Shown: positions 11,675-22,958, counted from the first letter of the stretch. The stretch: 64,000 nt of DNA from Mixophyes australis (GCA_036250195.1 JAVHZZ010000006.1:172964124-173028123), one strand, 5' to 3'. Translations and numbers: made by a program. The notes: generated from the letters alone by a model not told the origin.

Positions 11675-12820
11675 ATGTTTCACACGCAGAGACAAAAAAT
11701 GCTGTTAAAGGTAGGGGAGATCTTCTCCAAAAAAGAAAGAGTTTTAGAACCAAGCGTTAAGGCTAATACATTTTGTGATAATTTCTTGAGATATGAAAAA
11801 TTATTAACATTAGAGATTAAGCAATGGTGGGAGCAAACCACACTAACGAAGTATCTGGAGAACAAAATTGTTCCAAGGGGTCTTCGTATCTTAAAAATAC
11901 CTACCTTTGACGCAGAGGACCCAACATTCCTCTGCAAATGGAACGATACACTAGACCATTGTGCTTTTACATTAATGCAACTCATTATAGACAATAGAGA
12001 AACATCCCTCAAAAGAATTGAGGAAGAAATTCTACTTATTGAGGAGAGATTCAAACCCATCAAAGATCTTGAAGATTACATTAACCTCGAATCATTGACT
12101 AAAGAAAAGTTGCAACGTCTAGAGGACAATATCATAAAAACAAAAGAGAAAAAATTTCTCAGAGATGTCAATGATTACGACATAGACCGTACTTTGAACC
12201 AACAAGGGGTCCTTAGAGGACAGCCACATAATTCGAAAATAGAGCCTAGAAACCACAATTCTGATCGTAGAACGATCAACAATAAAGAAAGGCCAAATAA
12301 GTGGACTACTACCCCTTTTCCACTGGGTAACAGCTATTATAAGGGTTCCAATAATAGGACCAGAACGCCCCTTTTGAAACACCCACCCAAACATACAGAC
12401 AAAAATAGGGTATATAAACCCCTTAACCCTCAAAACGTGTGCTGTGACCCACCAATTCGGGATTATCAACAAGACGAATATGAGAATTTAGCCAAAAGAG
12501 GTTTTCATAAAGGATCTGAAAAAGCGTTCTCTGAATTTAGAAGCACTAAACAGGAATTCATAAATAAACTCAACAACTTGACTAGTGAAGAAAAAAGAAT
12601 ACATACACCGCTACAGCGGTCTCCGGATGATCCTGAAACGGAACTAAACATAGACATTTTTTTAGGGCTGGCCAACAACATCTCACCCCTAACACCGTTG
12701 GACAAAAGGACTGCACCCACACAATCATGTCTAAAAAGGAGAAGGGATTCCATAGACCAAGAAGAACTAGAGGTGGCCAGAGACACAGGGGCAAGACCAA
12801 AAACAAGGAAGCAGATCTAA
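11675..12820 (+). CDS. Penelope-element ORF1, unknown function
   Basis: About 381 residues from the first ATG at 11675 (a second candidate, starting MLLKVGEIF, is at 11699; the frame is open upstream to about 11642 without an ATG). No catalytic motif is recognised. The N-terminal half is predicted helical and charged, with a PRGLRILKIPTF block and an EEEILLIEERFK coiled-coil-like stretch. The middle is Asn/Arg/Thr-rich and basic, and the C-terminus is basic (SCLKRRRD, RPKTRKQI). Such a helical-plus-basic protein could bind the element RNA, a Gag-like role; this is inference. It overlaps ORF2 by 94 bp in a different frame. ORF1-like proteins preceding RT are known in some vertebrate Penelope groups, but their function is not established. 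Confidence 0.8.
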   Translation: MFHTQRQKMLLKVGEIFSKKERVLEPSVKANTFCDNFLRYEKLLTLEIKQWWEQTTLTKYLENKIVPRGLRILKIPTFDAEDPTFLCKWNDTLDHCAFTLMQLIIDNRETSLKRIEEEILLIEERFKPIKDLEDYINLESLTKEKLQRLEDNIIKTKEKKFLRDVNDYDIDRTLNQQGVLRGQPHNSKIEPRNHNSDRRTINNKERPNKWTTTPFPLGNSYYKGSNNRTRTPLLKHPPKHTDKNRVYKPLNPQNVCCDPPIRDYQQDEYENLAKRGFHKGSEKAFSEFRSTKQEFINKLNNLTSEEKRIHTPLQRSPDDPETELNIDIFLGLANNISPLTPLDKRTAPTQSCLKRRRDSIDQEELEVARDTGARPKTRKQI

Positions 12821-15126
12821 CCCACAAAGGCATTTTTAATCTTAGCCAAATACAACTTTCTGCTCCACAAGAAAAAATCTTGGAAAAAGGTCTGAAGTTT
12901 GCCCCCGATAAAGGTCTAAGTAAGTTTGACACTTATATCGATGTCCACAAGTATATTAGAAAAATTACTTTGAAAAAGTTCTTCGCAGATCCTTCTAGAA
13001 GTTTGGCCCACAATAACAAACAAGCCAATGATCCCTTTACCCACACAGACCTGAAAAACAAATCTACTTTCTACCCGAGATATGTGAAGGGTCCCTTTAT
13101 AAACACCTTTGAGAAACTTGTGGAAAAGGATCTGAATGATCTTAAAATCCAAAAGAATGGAAGACATTCCAATATAACACCTCAAGAGAGAATGGCCATC
13201 AAACAACTGGCCAACAATCCAGAAATAACCATCAAAGCAGCGGATAAAGGTGGAGGGATCACCATTCTCAACACCACAGACTACCAACAAGAACTCTCCA
13301 GACAGTTGTCGGATACAACCACCTATGAACCCCTTTCAGGAGACCCTACATCTCTGTTTCTTAAGAATCTTCACTCATTTTTGAGTAAAGCTGCCCTTAG
13401 AGGCATAATCAATAAGGAAGAATATAAGTTCCTGTCAGTACAAAACCCTAGAATTCCTGTGATTTATCATATGCCCAAAATTCATAAAACTCTGAAAAAC
13501 CCACCAGGACGACCGATCGTCTCGGGAATCGGTTCCCTAACAACTAACCTCTCAAGCTACATAGACCACTTTCTCCAGCCACTTGTTAAACTACAGAAGA
13601 GCTACCTAAGGGACACAGGACACTTGCTCGAAATACTGGAGATGGTTAGCTGGAAATCTAATTACGTCTTCCTTACATGTGATGTGGTCTCACTATATAC
13701 AGTGATTGACCACCAAGCAGGGTGTGACCATACCAGACAAATTCTGAGTAACATTTCGGACCTTCCCCCGGAACAGATAGACTTTCTGGTGGAAGGGATA
13801 CTACTCGTCCTGAGTCACAATTACTTCTTCTCGGGTGGGACTTACTACAAACAGGTTCGCGGAACTGCTATGGGCGCTAAGTTTGCGCCAAGTTACGCGA
13901 ACCTGTTTGTAGCCCAATGGGAGGAGAAGCACATATGACAAAACAACCCTTTCTCGGACCACATTGTGATGTGGCAAAGATACATAGACGATGTGTTCTG
14001 TATATGGAAGGGTGATCACATCCAATTGGACCTATTCCTTACTTACATTAATCAAAACTCACTCAATTTATCCTTCACTCATCATGTACATGAACAAAAA
14101 ATAGAATTTCTTGACTTAGAAATCTATGTTCAAGACAGCATGATACAAACCAAAAACTTTTTAAAAAAAGTAGATTGTAATTCCTTTATACACACATCGA
14201 GTAGCCACCATCCTAACTGGCTAAAAAATATCCCTAAAGGACAATATACGAGGCTTAGACGAAACTGTACAAACCTCGAACAATACGACAAACAAGCTCT
14301 AATTCTGAATGAGAGGTTTCAGGAAAAAGAGTATGACCAAAAAAAAAATGTCGAAACTGCATATGAACAACTTAGAACAACAGATAGGAGTGCCTTATTT
14401 GGGAATAAAGAGACACCCAAAAATCATGAGATGACAAGGGGACCAGTCCTACCCTTTGTCACTAAATACAGTAGAGACTACAAGTAAATCGAACGGATTT
14501 TCAAGAAACATTGGCACATACTGCTAGGGGACAATGAATTACAGCAAATCTTACCATCCAAACCTGCCTTTGTATACAAAAAATCAGATAACTTGAAGTC
14601 CTTACTTGTAAGAAGCAGTGATGCTCCAATTACCAAGATGGGAACTTGGCTAAATGAAAAAACTCCTGGTTTCTACTATTGTAATCGCTGTGTAGCATGC
14701 AAAAGATGTAAGATTAAGGCAACAAAAGCTATCCTGTCTTTTGCTTCCCACGTTACAGGTGAAACCTTTCAAATACAAGAGAGAATCACATGTGACACAT
14801 TGGGTGTGATTTACTTACTTACGTGCCCATGTGGAAAACAATATAATGGCCGTACCATTAGAAAATTATCAGTAAGAATAGCAGAACACCAGCGTAACAT
14901 TCTCAACGAGATAAAGACACATATTGTCTCAGACCACTTTTCTCTTTGTCACGAACACGACCCTTCTACTCTGAGCTTTATGGGTATTTATAAAGTTAAA
15001 ATACCTTGGAGGGGAGGTGATTTCATAAGGCTGATTTCACAACACGAGACCAGATTCATATATACGCTTAAAACTCTGAACCCTCAAGGTCTGAATATTG
15101 ATTTTGATCTGAATCACTTTCTATAA
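12727..15126 (+). pseudogene. Penelope-like RT plus GIY-YIG endonuclease, two in-frame stops
   Basis: One frame of 799 codons from ATG 12727, interrupted by TGA at 13936-13938 and TAA at 14485-14487. In order it shows an N-terminal NLSQIQLSAPQEKILEKGLK region and PKIHKTLKNPPGRPIVSG (RT motifs 1-2). The motif A aspartate is in CDVVSLYT (residue about 319), motif B is GTAMGAKFAPSYANLF, and motif C YIDD is at 13981-13992. A cysteine cluster CNRCVACKRC (14680-14709) follows, then GIY-YIG with GVIYLLTCPCG and YNGRT and a downstream RIAEH. The YVG of the usual second half is YNG here. Length and order match endonuclease-bearing Penelope elements. All catalytic motifs remain, so the two stops look recent. 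Confidence 0.9.
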
Positions 15127-15432
15127 GCAATCTCCATTAGGAAACCATAGCTCTTGTCTTATGCAAAATTTCCTATCTAACCACATCTATTTATACTTAG
15201 TTTGAGTTTATTATCAGAAGCTAGGTTTTTTCCATCTGTCTGTCCTTTACTTCATTATAGAATATTTGCATTTATTCACCCTCCCTTTCACGATATATGT
15301 TTGAAGAGGAGGTTTAGGGAGTGATTGTATATATGTCACTCTAAGATTCCATCCAATAAGAGACTCTTTGAACACCAATGAGAACAGTACTTAAGCCATT
15401 TGAAAGTGCTGCCGCTCTCATCGCTCACACAA

Positions 15433-15474
15433 TATCCCTGAGGAAGCCCCCAGCGGGGTGAAACGCGTAGGTTA
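15433..15474 (+). ncRNA. Hammerhead ribozyme motif in the Penelope 3' region
   Basis: Core CTGAGGA (15438-15444) and GAAA (15460-15463) flank a stem II with four G-C pairs (15447-15450 with 15455-15458) and a short loop. Stem III is the self-complementary ACGCGT (15463-15468), followed by an A at 15469 as the cleavage-site nucleotide. Stem I pairs TATCC-side bases 15433-15437 with 15470-15474 (four pairs around one T-T mismatch). This is the minimal type-I architecture reported for Penelope elements, where the palindromic stem III favours action as a dimer. One base next to stem II must bulge or form a non-canonical pair, so activity may be reduced. Confidence 0.75.
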
Positions 15475-16078
15475 CTTCATTTGACATCTTATCTACTTCT
15501 TTGACATTGCTTTTATTACCTGCTAATCCTTGGAAAGCAGACTGCCGATAAACACTCCAGGCGCATATGCAGACACATCCCGCTGTGCAGCTTCCGGCTG
15601 CAAGCAAACCCCCTGGGAGAGTTGTGGCTCATATATATTTCACATAAGGAATCCGCTCCAGCCAGCATCTTTAGACTAGAGAAAGGATCGCTGACGCTAT
15701 TCAAGGCGCATGCGCGAACTACCTACACCGTACAAGTGTGTCCAGAGGAACAGTCTACGGACGTGGGAGATTTCTACACCTGGAGAATAGTCACAAGCAG
15801 AAGTACTAGGACGAGTATATCTGGGGAGGAAGGTAAGTGCACTACCCACCCTTCCCAGTCTGCATTGAGGATTTTTTGCCGTGTTACTGTCATTTAGTTT
15901 TTTTGCTGTTATTATTATTTTTGCTGTTTTGCTGTTTTTAATCCCACTTAACAGTGCTTGGATATTTAAATATCTTGTTTTGCTAATATTGTTCCCTTTT
16001 TTTGAACTGTGTTGATGTATGCTTGGTTTGATGCCCAATACAGAATATATCTTATTCACATCTATTGATTTCTGTTAC
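15475..16078 (+). other. Penelope 3' region between ribozyme and right repeat
   Basis: About 600 bp with no open frame of note. If the ribozyme trims tandem transcripts at 15469, this stretch would be the 5' leader of the next unit, running into the 150-bp repeat and then ORF1. The left copy lacks it, which implies a 5'-truncated left unit. Confidence 0.55.
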
Positions 16079-16228
16079 ACACTACTCCACTCTTCTTCGC
16101 ACTGGGGAATTACGTATGTTTGGCATGGCTTATCTAGGAGTATAGACCAACTCCTATCTTTTTGTTCCCCTTGCTGCCCTATATCACCCTCATTTGGAAA
16201 GCGCAGATCCCCTAATCTCTCTCTTATA
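16079..16228 (+). repeat. Right pLTR-type direct repeat of the Penelope element
   Basis: Second copy of the 150-bp repeat. The match stops at 16228, beyond which the sequence no longer follows the element. It therefore looks like the start of a tandem second unit that was cut off on integration. Confidence 0.95.
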
Positions 16229-16318
16229 TGGGCATAAAGCCTGGAGACCCCTTAGTTTATTTGTAGGATCAGTAATCACATTTTTGATACTGTTTATTCA
16301 GGCTTAAAAGCCTAGGGC

Positions 16319-18133
16319 TTTTAACCATAACCTTTGCCTTTTTGCCGATGATGTCCTATTAATTGTTACTAAGCCCTACACTTCCATTCCCGCTCTATAT
16401 CGAATCCTATTGGACCTGTTTTCTGCAGCCTCCTACTATAAACTCAACCCATCTAAAACAGAGGCACTGGGGGTCTCCCTTTCGCAGGACTCCCTCCAGT
16501 CCCTTCAAGCTGTATACCGGTTCCACTGGTGTTCATCTACATTGTATTTGGGAATACTCATCTCCTCGGATCCCCTGCAAGTTGTTCAATGTAATTATCA
16601 ACCATCGCTGACGCAATTTGATTACCTCACCAAATCCTGAGCGATTTTTGAGATTTCCTGGTTGGGACGGGTGGCTTCCCTGAAGATGATGCTGCTCCTG
16701 AAGATCCTATACCTATACCACTCTATTTCTTACATTGTTCCCATGTCCCTTATTAACAAATTTTACTCTATTGCTTTCAGCTTTGTCTGGTGTAGAAAAT
16801 GACCCAGGCTGTCTAGAGACTGAGTGTTTCTCTCCAAGCTTAGAGGTGGTGTGACTGCCCCCAAATTGGAAGCATATCAGCAAGCTTCCCTATTGGATCA
16901 ACTTAAAGACTGGTAGGCCCTTTCACCACACAAACCCTGGGTCCTCATAGAATCACATAGCTCCCCTCTGTTTCCCCTGGAGGACTTATTATAGCTGGAC
17001 AAAGCTAGTAGACCGACCTAACCCGCAGCCTTTCGTAGTGTCACTGACTCCCTTAGAGTTTGGGATAAAATGATAGCCTCGACCCAGACTTCTATAAGTA
17101 TCTCCAGGTTAGACACTGGATGCAATAATTTTCACCCCATCCTCTATCACTAAAACCTGTCTCCCCACCTATAAGATTGCTCTTCTTATCCTCCTCTCAC
17201 TCGGACAGAATCTCCTCATGGTACCAGATTTTGATGGTTCCTGGTGAATGTTGCAGCTTGCCGATTCAGGCCCGCTGGATTGATGACCTGGAGATCCCAC
17301 TAACCGAGCGAAGATTGGGAGAAAATATATCAGAATATTTATAAAATGTCAACATATATAAATCATACAGAGATGTTGGTTAAGGTAGTCCACAGAATGT
17401 ACCTCACACCCGATAAACTCCTTAGGATCTGGCCTGACGTGTCCAAGTGTTGCTGGCGAGAATGTGGTGAGATTGGCTCCTTCATGCATGTCTTCTGGTC
17501 ATGTGCGAGGTTGCGCCCAGTGTGGGAGGCAGTGTTGGACCTGATACATGAAGTCACAAAGGTTAGGGTCCCGGTGTGTCGTGCTCTGACCCTACTACAT
17601 CACTATCCCCCACAACTTCAACACCACAACCGCTGTTACGGGACACATACTCATCGCCACCAGGGCGGCGATTGCTCAGCAGTGGAAGTCCCCAGATGTG
17701 CCACTTCTCCATAAAACTGTTGCTAAAATCCAACTCAGCTATGTGATGGAGACCATAGGGTTCAAATACTCTGCCTCAGAATCCTTCCCCTTGATCAAAT
17801 GGTTCCCCTGGTACAAGTACTATATGAACCACGTGACTCCACCAGATTCACTGGATTCAGCTGAGTGCTCCTAAGGTCCGCTAGACACATAGCTCTGAGT
17901 TTCTACCTCTGTCTAAATATTTGACTACTCTTCCCTACCCCTCCCCTTCTTCCTGCTCAACTTTACCCCCTTTCTTTTTCTTTCTCTATAAATTTTCTGG
18001 TTAATGTATGTATAATATTTTGTATTGTATTATGGTTTTTATAAGCTATTGATAATCCAGTCATTGTTGTAAACCATTGTATTTTGTTTTATTTCTGTTG
18101 TAAAATCTCAATAAATATTATTTAGTTAAAAAA
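16319..18133 (+). mobile_element. 5'-truncated L1-clade LINE, ORF2 3' part
   Basis: Begins inside the reverse transcriptase near a degenerate FADDVLL motif (about 16338). It continues through YYKLNPSKTEALG, the SWLGRVASLKMMLLLKILYL block (16655-16715), a CCWRECGEIGSFMHVFWSC zinc-knuckle-like region (17449-17505) and WKSP near 17690. It ends in AATAAATATT and an A-run. Imperfect 13-bp flanking duplications AAAAGYCTAGGGC lie at 16306-16318 and 18134-18146. Frameshifts and stops make it a dead insertion produced by incomplete reverse transcription. Confidence 0.85.
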
Positions 18134-18146
18134 AAAAGTCTAGGGC

Positions 18147-20861
18147 CACAGTAATTTAATACTACAAGCCAGCCCTGCAAAGTAATTCAGGCTTAGAGAC
18201 TGTGGGCACAGATTATCCAGGCTCGGAGCCTAAGAAAGGAGGACACTTTAATTTAGCCATAGTCTGTGCCCATATCTCAGACAGACACTGGGCCTGTGGT
18301 AACTATTCAGGGCTGCCAGATCGGAAGTCAGTTTTAGAGACCATGCCTGGTCTGGTACCATCATCTTGGTCCTCATTTTCCTGTCCATTTTATAGTCGTC
18401 ATTTTATAGTCGTCAGAACCTGTAATTCTCTCTGTGTCCTGTGTTTCTGCTCCCTGTGGTCAGACCCCCATTAATAGGCCAGTGGTGGTTCCTAATCCAT
18501 TGTGTTATTGTACTCTGTGCAGCGGTTGAAATCACGTGTTATTTTTGCTTGCTGTGTGCTGCTGTTTTCCCCTAACCACTATATTGTGTGTTTCAGTCCA
18601 CTGAGAGAGGGAGTTCACAGCAATTAAGTAAACCGGACAATTCAGGTGAGTGGTCCCTGTCTTTGTTTGCTTATGCTTCTGTATCTTGTGTTTGTTCCCT
18701 GCAGGCTTTTATCAGTCCCCCTTTATGGAACAGAGGACCCAACATGGCAAGACATTGTGGAATCCCTGCAAGGACAATTGGTACAAGAGCTCATGAACAA
18801 TTGTTACACCCAGACGTGAATCCTCTTTGGGAATGCTTTATGATCAGGTAAGATCTATGTAGTTTTCCACAGGTGTTACACCAGCACTTTACGCAATATG
18901 TACAGATTATTATATACACATATTCTGTGTATATACATAACTTTTCATATCCTCACATCTCCTATGCCCCCATTTTTCATATTTTTCTCTATATAGATGA
19001 ATTGTCTCTATATTACACTTACGGATAAGCTAATATGAATTTGTGTCTCAACCAGTGGCTTTAAATGAAATGTTGGTGAACTTCTCAATTTTGATAATCA
19101 TGTATATTTTGTGATAAGTCATTGGCTCCAGTAACAGGTTTAAAGTTAGTGACGCAATGTTTCATGCAAAATTGGGTCTCCAACCAGCAAACTGTAAACA
19201 TAAACATGCTTTTAATTGTCAGCAACCAAAAAAATTAAAATAAACGCCTAGCCCATATTCAGAGCACTACCTCACTTCTTGAACTCTTACTAACACAGGC
19301 GCAGCTAGTCTGCTTAACAGCCTTTCTCAGGACTCTGAACTCTTGTCTCAGTCTCTCTTGGGCTCTTCTGAGGCCTCCTGTTTGACACAGAGGCTTCACA
19401 GGAACCACCTCAGATCTTCTCTGAGCTGTTGGCATGCTGCATGCAGGTCTCTACTGGTGTAACACACCTTTTCAGCTCTATGGGAGAGTATCCTGCACTC
19501 CCAGGCCTGAACAGGTGGCCTACCATCACCACCTAGCCTATTATTACCACTATCATGGATGACATTCTCACCAATTATTAAATGAATATTATTGTCATTA
19601 TTATACAACCTGCATATGGGTTGGAGGAATGAATGGTCATGTATTCAATTAATATTTTGATCATAATGTATATTCAGTTACATAGATATTTTTTGTTACC
19701 AATTATCCAAAGAACAATATTCTTATTATCATGCAATTTATATGTGGATTGCAAGAATGATTTGAGATACTATAATCAAATATCCAAGCTTTTTTAGTGA
19801 TGAAATTGTGATACCGCGATAAAAAATATTTTATTCAAACCATGTTTTCTTGTAAAAATTAAAATCACACGTTCAATGATCTCCGGCTTTAAGATCTCAA
19901 CAATTTTGGTTCCCCACCATTATTTGTTGCCTGTCTATTTCCTTTACAAGTTGCATCAAATATTATAATTCAGTTGGGTAAAACACTTCCATATTTCAGA
20001 TCCTGCATGTCTGAGAATTATAAAATAGAAAACACAACAACCAAGATTATAACAACAGGAATTTGGCCTCCTTTAGCATTCTGGTAAAACTAATTTCATC
20101 ATACAGCTGGATACCATTCTAATCTTAATCATATAACACAACAATTTATCTTTTTAATGTGCAAAATGAGATTGTAAACAAAATAGATTAAAGAGAGTCA
20201 ATGGGAGACAAAGGAACACTATTGCCATGATCTGATATAAAAATTCACACCTTTATATATTTACATTTCTGTGTGTTGTGAGTTTCCTGTTAAAGAGTGC
20301 CTGTCGCCTACACAAAATGGAGGCAGCCACTTTGTGGGCTGAAGAAACATTCAGAGTAAACTAAAGACATAACTAAAGCAGAGGTTAAAGAGCCTTACTC
20401 AATACTGATGTTGCTAGCCCCTTGTAAATTGATATGCTGTATTCTAAAGAATGTTGGTTTACCTCATAAAATGGTTGCCTCCATGTGTGGGTTGAAGTAC
20501 AGTTTAACTCCTCAAACCTGTGTTAAGAAGATAGAATTTACTTTCAGTATATAACAGTGTAGGGCTACAACATAAAATCAAATACATAACTAAACTAACC
20601 ATATGTAACTAAAAATAAAATATTGGTGAAAAACATTTATAAAACAAAAATTTGTTCCCACCCCAAATCCCTCCCCAGTACCATGAGACCATGCCATCCA
20701 CTCTGAGTGACACTGACACATTTTTTAAGGGTTTTGTTACAAATAGTGCATGCATGGATGTCACAGAATGAATGCCACTCAAACTATTATAAAGAAGCCA
20801 ACCCCTTAAATGTTGTCTGCCACCCCTTCTTCCTTTATCCCCACCAGATAAATAACATCAA
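18147..20861. other. No gene assigned; splice-site-like cluster near 18.6-18.85 kb
   Basis: No recognised family. Around 18597-18849 there is an unusual run of strong splice-like signals: an acceptor ending TGTGTTTCAG before 18597, a donor CAG/GTGAGT near 18645, an acceptor TTCCCTGCAG near 18704 and a donor CAG/GTAAGA near 18849. The rest is AT-rich. A pair of similar segments at about 20310-20340 and 20468-20500 (AAATGGAGGCAGCC and AAATGGTTGCCTCC) hints at an old repeat. Confidence 0.4.
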
Positions 20862-20961
20862 TACCTCCCCAGCTGTCCCGATTTAGGCAGGACAGGCTCG
20901 ATTTAAGGTGACTGGCCAGCACAGCGGAACTTTTATCCTGATGTCAGGACAGTTGGGAGTA
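20862..20961. mobile_element. Short palindromic MITE-like element (about 100 bp)
   Basis: Left end ACCTCCCCAGCTGTCC and right end GGACAGTTGGGAGT are inverted complements with few mismatches, enclosing about 70 bp. Small elements with CCTCCCAACTGTCC ends are common dispersed repeats in vertebrates. The target duplication is not clear. Confidence 0.5.
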
Positions 20962-22145
20962 ATGTCGCTCTCATGAATGGCCCTTCAATGCTGTGCATAC
21001 CAGGGGCAAGTCAGGCAGCCTGGAATGGGTGTTTTTGAGATAGATGAATTGGCATGGGGGCAGCCCAACTATGGGCATACCACTAATGTGACCAAGCCTC
21101 CTTCTCAAGTACACACCCATACCGTCACAACTTGCAAAATAGAAATGTTAGGAGATATGCAATATCACCACTCCTTCATACATCTGAAACTTCCTCTTGA
21201 AATACTCTATCTCATGCCTTCTTAGATCTAACTCTGACCTGTGCCTCACCTCCTTTCTGATAACCACTTTTTACTCCTGTATACAATATGTCAGTCATAC
21301 CGCTATCCACTAATGGGATTTCCTACCATATCTGATTAGACTCGCCTTCAAATATTTAACAGTCCCTGAAAACCCACTCTGTATTAAAGCTTACCCTAAT
21401 CCCACCTATACAACCCTCACTGCTACATCGCCACAACTATCCCAATCTCCAATCTGGAAAACATTTGCTGCACTTGTCCTAGCTCTGACCTTTTCGCACT
21501 ACATTCTAGGCTGTGTTTTCACACCTGCCTTTATTTTATCTAACTGGTATGTCTTTGTGTTATGTATGTTTCCATACTATCTGTCACTGCAGAGCACTTA
21601 AAAAATTGATGACGATAAAATAATAATAATGAGCTCTGCACCCATGTACAGCTGCAGATTATTTGACTTTACAAAACAAATCTAAATACAGCAATGTACC
21701 TTTGTTCTTGGCCTAACAGGTTTTATCAGAGCTTGAGTAAAGTACACATACATTGAGGGTTAAGTTTATGTAGTTGCATTATATTAATGAAAGTAGCTAT
21801 CAGAGGAATTACAGGAGAGTGTGTTTCCCCATTGTGTCTTGTTTTCTCTATAAATCATACTTCCAGTAGTTTTGGGACTTGACTACGCACCCAATAATAT
21901 AATATCATGCTGCAGAGATGTCACAGATATTCATTGCTACACACTCCAATCTACTGTATTGTGGAGTTATCACATTTCAGTAAGGCGGGTGAAGTGAGTG
22001 GAGAACACTGAATGGTGATGTGATTATGGGGAACAGAAGGGAAATAGAAAAAAACTACTAAATAGTTAGATCTGAAAACAGATTTACTAGCACTATCATA
22101 AAATGCATACTGAGTGCAACTTGCATTTGTTTTTAACTTCAATGT
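20962..22145. other. Unassigned; possible retroposon tail 21220-21640
   Basis: No gene supported. The part from about 21220 to 21640 ends ATGACGATAAAATAATAATAATG, the type of A/T microsatellite tail seen on dispersed frog retroposons. Head and family not identified. The remainder shows nothing recognisable. Confidence 0.35.
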
Positions 22146-22590
22146 TTTTTTTTATTGATTTTTCAAACAGTTATGGGGTACAGAAAGCCAAAAAAAAGGA
22201 GGTTAAGAGGATACATAGTAGGGAGGAACACAACAATATATTTTTAATAATCCACCATAGATAGCAAAAGACCAACTCATGCCTCAACCAGGGGAAGATC
22301 ACCATGTTCACTTCCAGGAATTTCTGACGGAGTCGATTGGGGAGACTCTATAAGTGAAGGCATTTGGGGCTGTAAGGTGTGGTCCGTGCTAGCTAGCGCC
22401 CTCTCCCTCTGTAATATAAACATGCCAACTGAACCATTTCATTAACAGAGACGAACGTGCAGTGGAGTATGGCATTCCCACAGTCTCCCTTTCAAAGCTA
22501 TATTGAACCTTAGCCACTACTTTCTGCAGAGGGGGTGGGAGAGGTAACTTCCAAGATTGGGCTACAGTGGCACATGCAGCGATCATGATA
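22146..22590 (-). mobile_element. Antisense L1 fragment, ORF2 C-terminus and 3' end
   Basis: A plus-strand T-run at 22146-22154 is the A-tail of a minus-strand LINE. The minus frame 22586-22389 (TVAQSWKLPLPPPLQKVVAK, then MKWFSW) is homologous in order to the end of the L1 at 17650-17830 (AIAQQWKSP, ETIGFKYSASESFPLIKWFPW). Only the last part of ORF2 and the 3' UTR are left. Confidence 0.75.
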
Positions 22591-22775
22591 TGACTAAAGG
22601 CTTATTTGTAATGTAACGGGAATTGTGGCGGGTAAAGGGAATAGGAGATTTCAAAGGATGGGTCTGCGCATGTGCAGACTCGAATCCAACATGGCGCCAG
22701 CCAGGAACCACGGCGCTATACGCCGGGGAGCAGCGGAGGACTGGATAGACAATTAAGCCGGGACCCGACCGTAAG

Positions 22776-22812
22776 GAGTATCACACACTGGCGGGCCCAG
22801 TGTGTGATACTC
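22776..22812. repeat. Perfect 16-bp palindrome arms with 5-nt spacer
   Basis: GAGTATCACACACTGG (22776-22791) is exactly complementary to 22797-22812, around CGGGC. It lies in a CpG-containing island (22660-22815) with CATGGCGCC and GCGCATGTGC words, unlike the surrounding AT-rich DNA. It may belong to an LTR-like fragment starting TGTAACGGG near 22611, but no second end was found. Confidence 0.85.
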
Positions 22813-22958
22813 TTAGGCAGTCCTGTGGAAGACAATGGATAATAATTGGCCTTCCCCATCTCCCAAACTAAGATATCACTTAGCCCCTCCTGAAATTAAC
22901 CATTTACAATACTTTGTGATATCACAGGGTCCCCAGGTGTTCCATGCTTCCTGTAGAG

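Larger units (their letters stand above)
11461..16228 (+). mobile_element. Penelope-like retroelement with GIY-YIG endonuclease (near intact)
   Basis: A 4.77-kb plus-strand element. Direct 150-bp repeats (11461-11610, 16079-16228) bracket an unknown ORF1 (11675-12820) and an overlapping ORF2 (12727-15126). ORF2 has Penelope-type reverse transcriptase and a C-terminal GIY-YIG nuclease. A hammerhead ribozyme motif lies 300 bp after ORF2. Penelope elements prime from a nick made by their own GIY-YIG enzyme and often leave partial tandem copies (pLTRs). That explains why the repeats are direct and why the right one sits 600 bp beyond the ribozyme. Two in-frame stops suggest recent inactivation. 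No convincing target duplication was found. Confidence 0.9.

Noticed and set aside
11680..12063. Minus-strand frames opposite the Penelope ORF1
   Set aside because: Shadow frames of the plus-strand ORF, no motifs.
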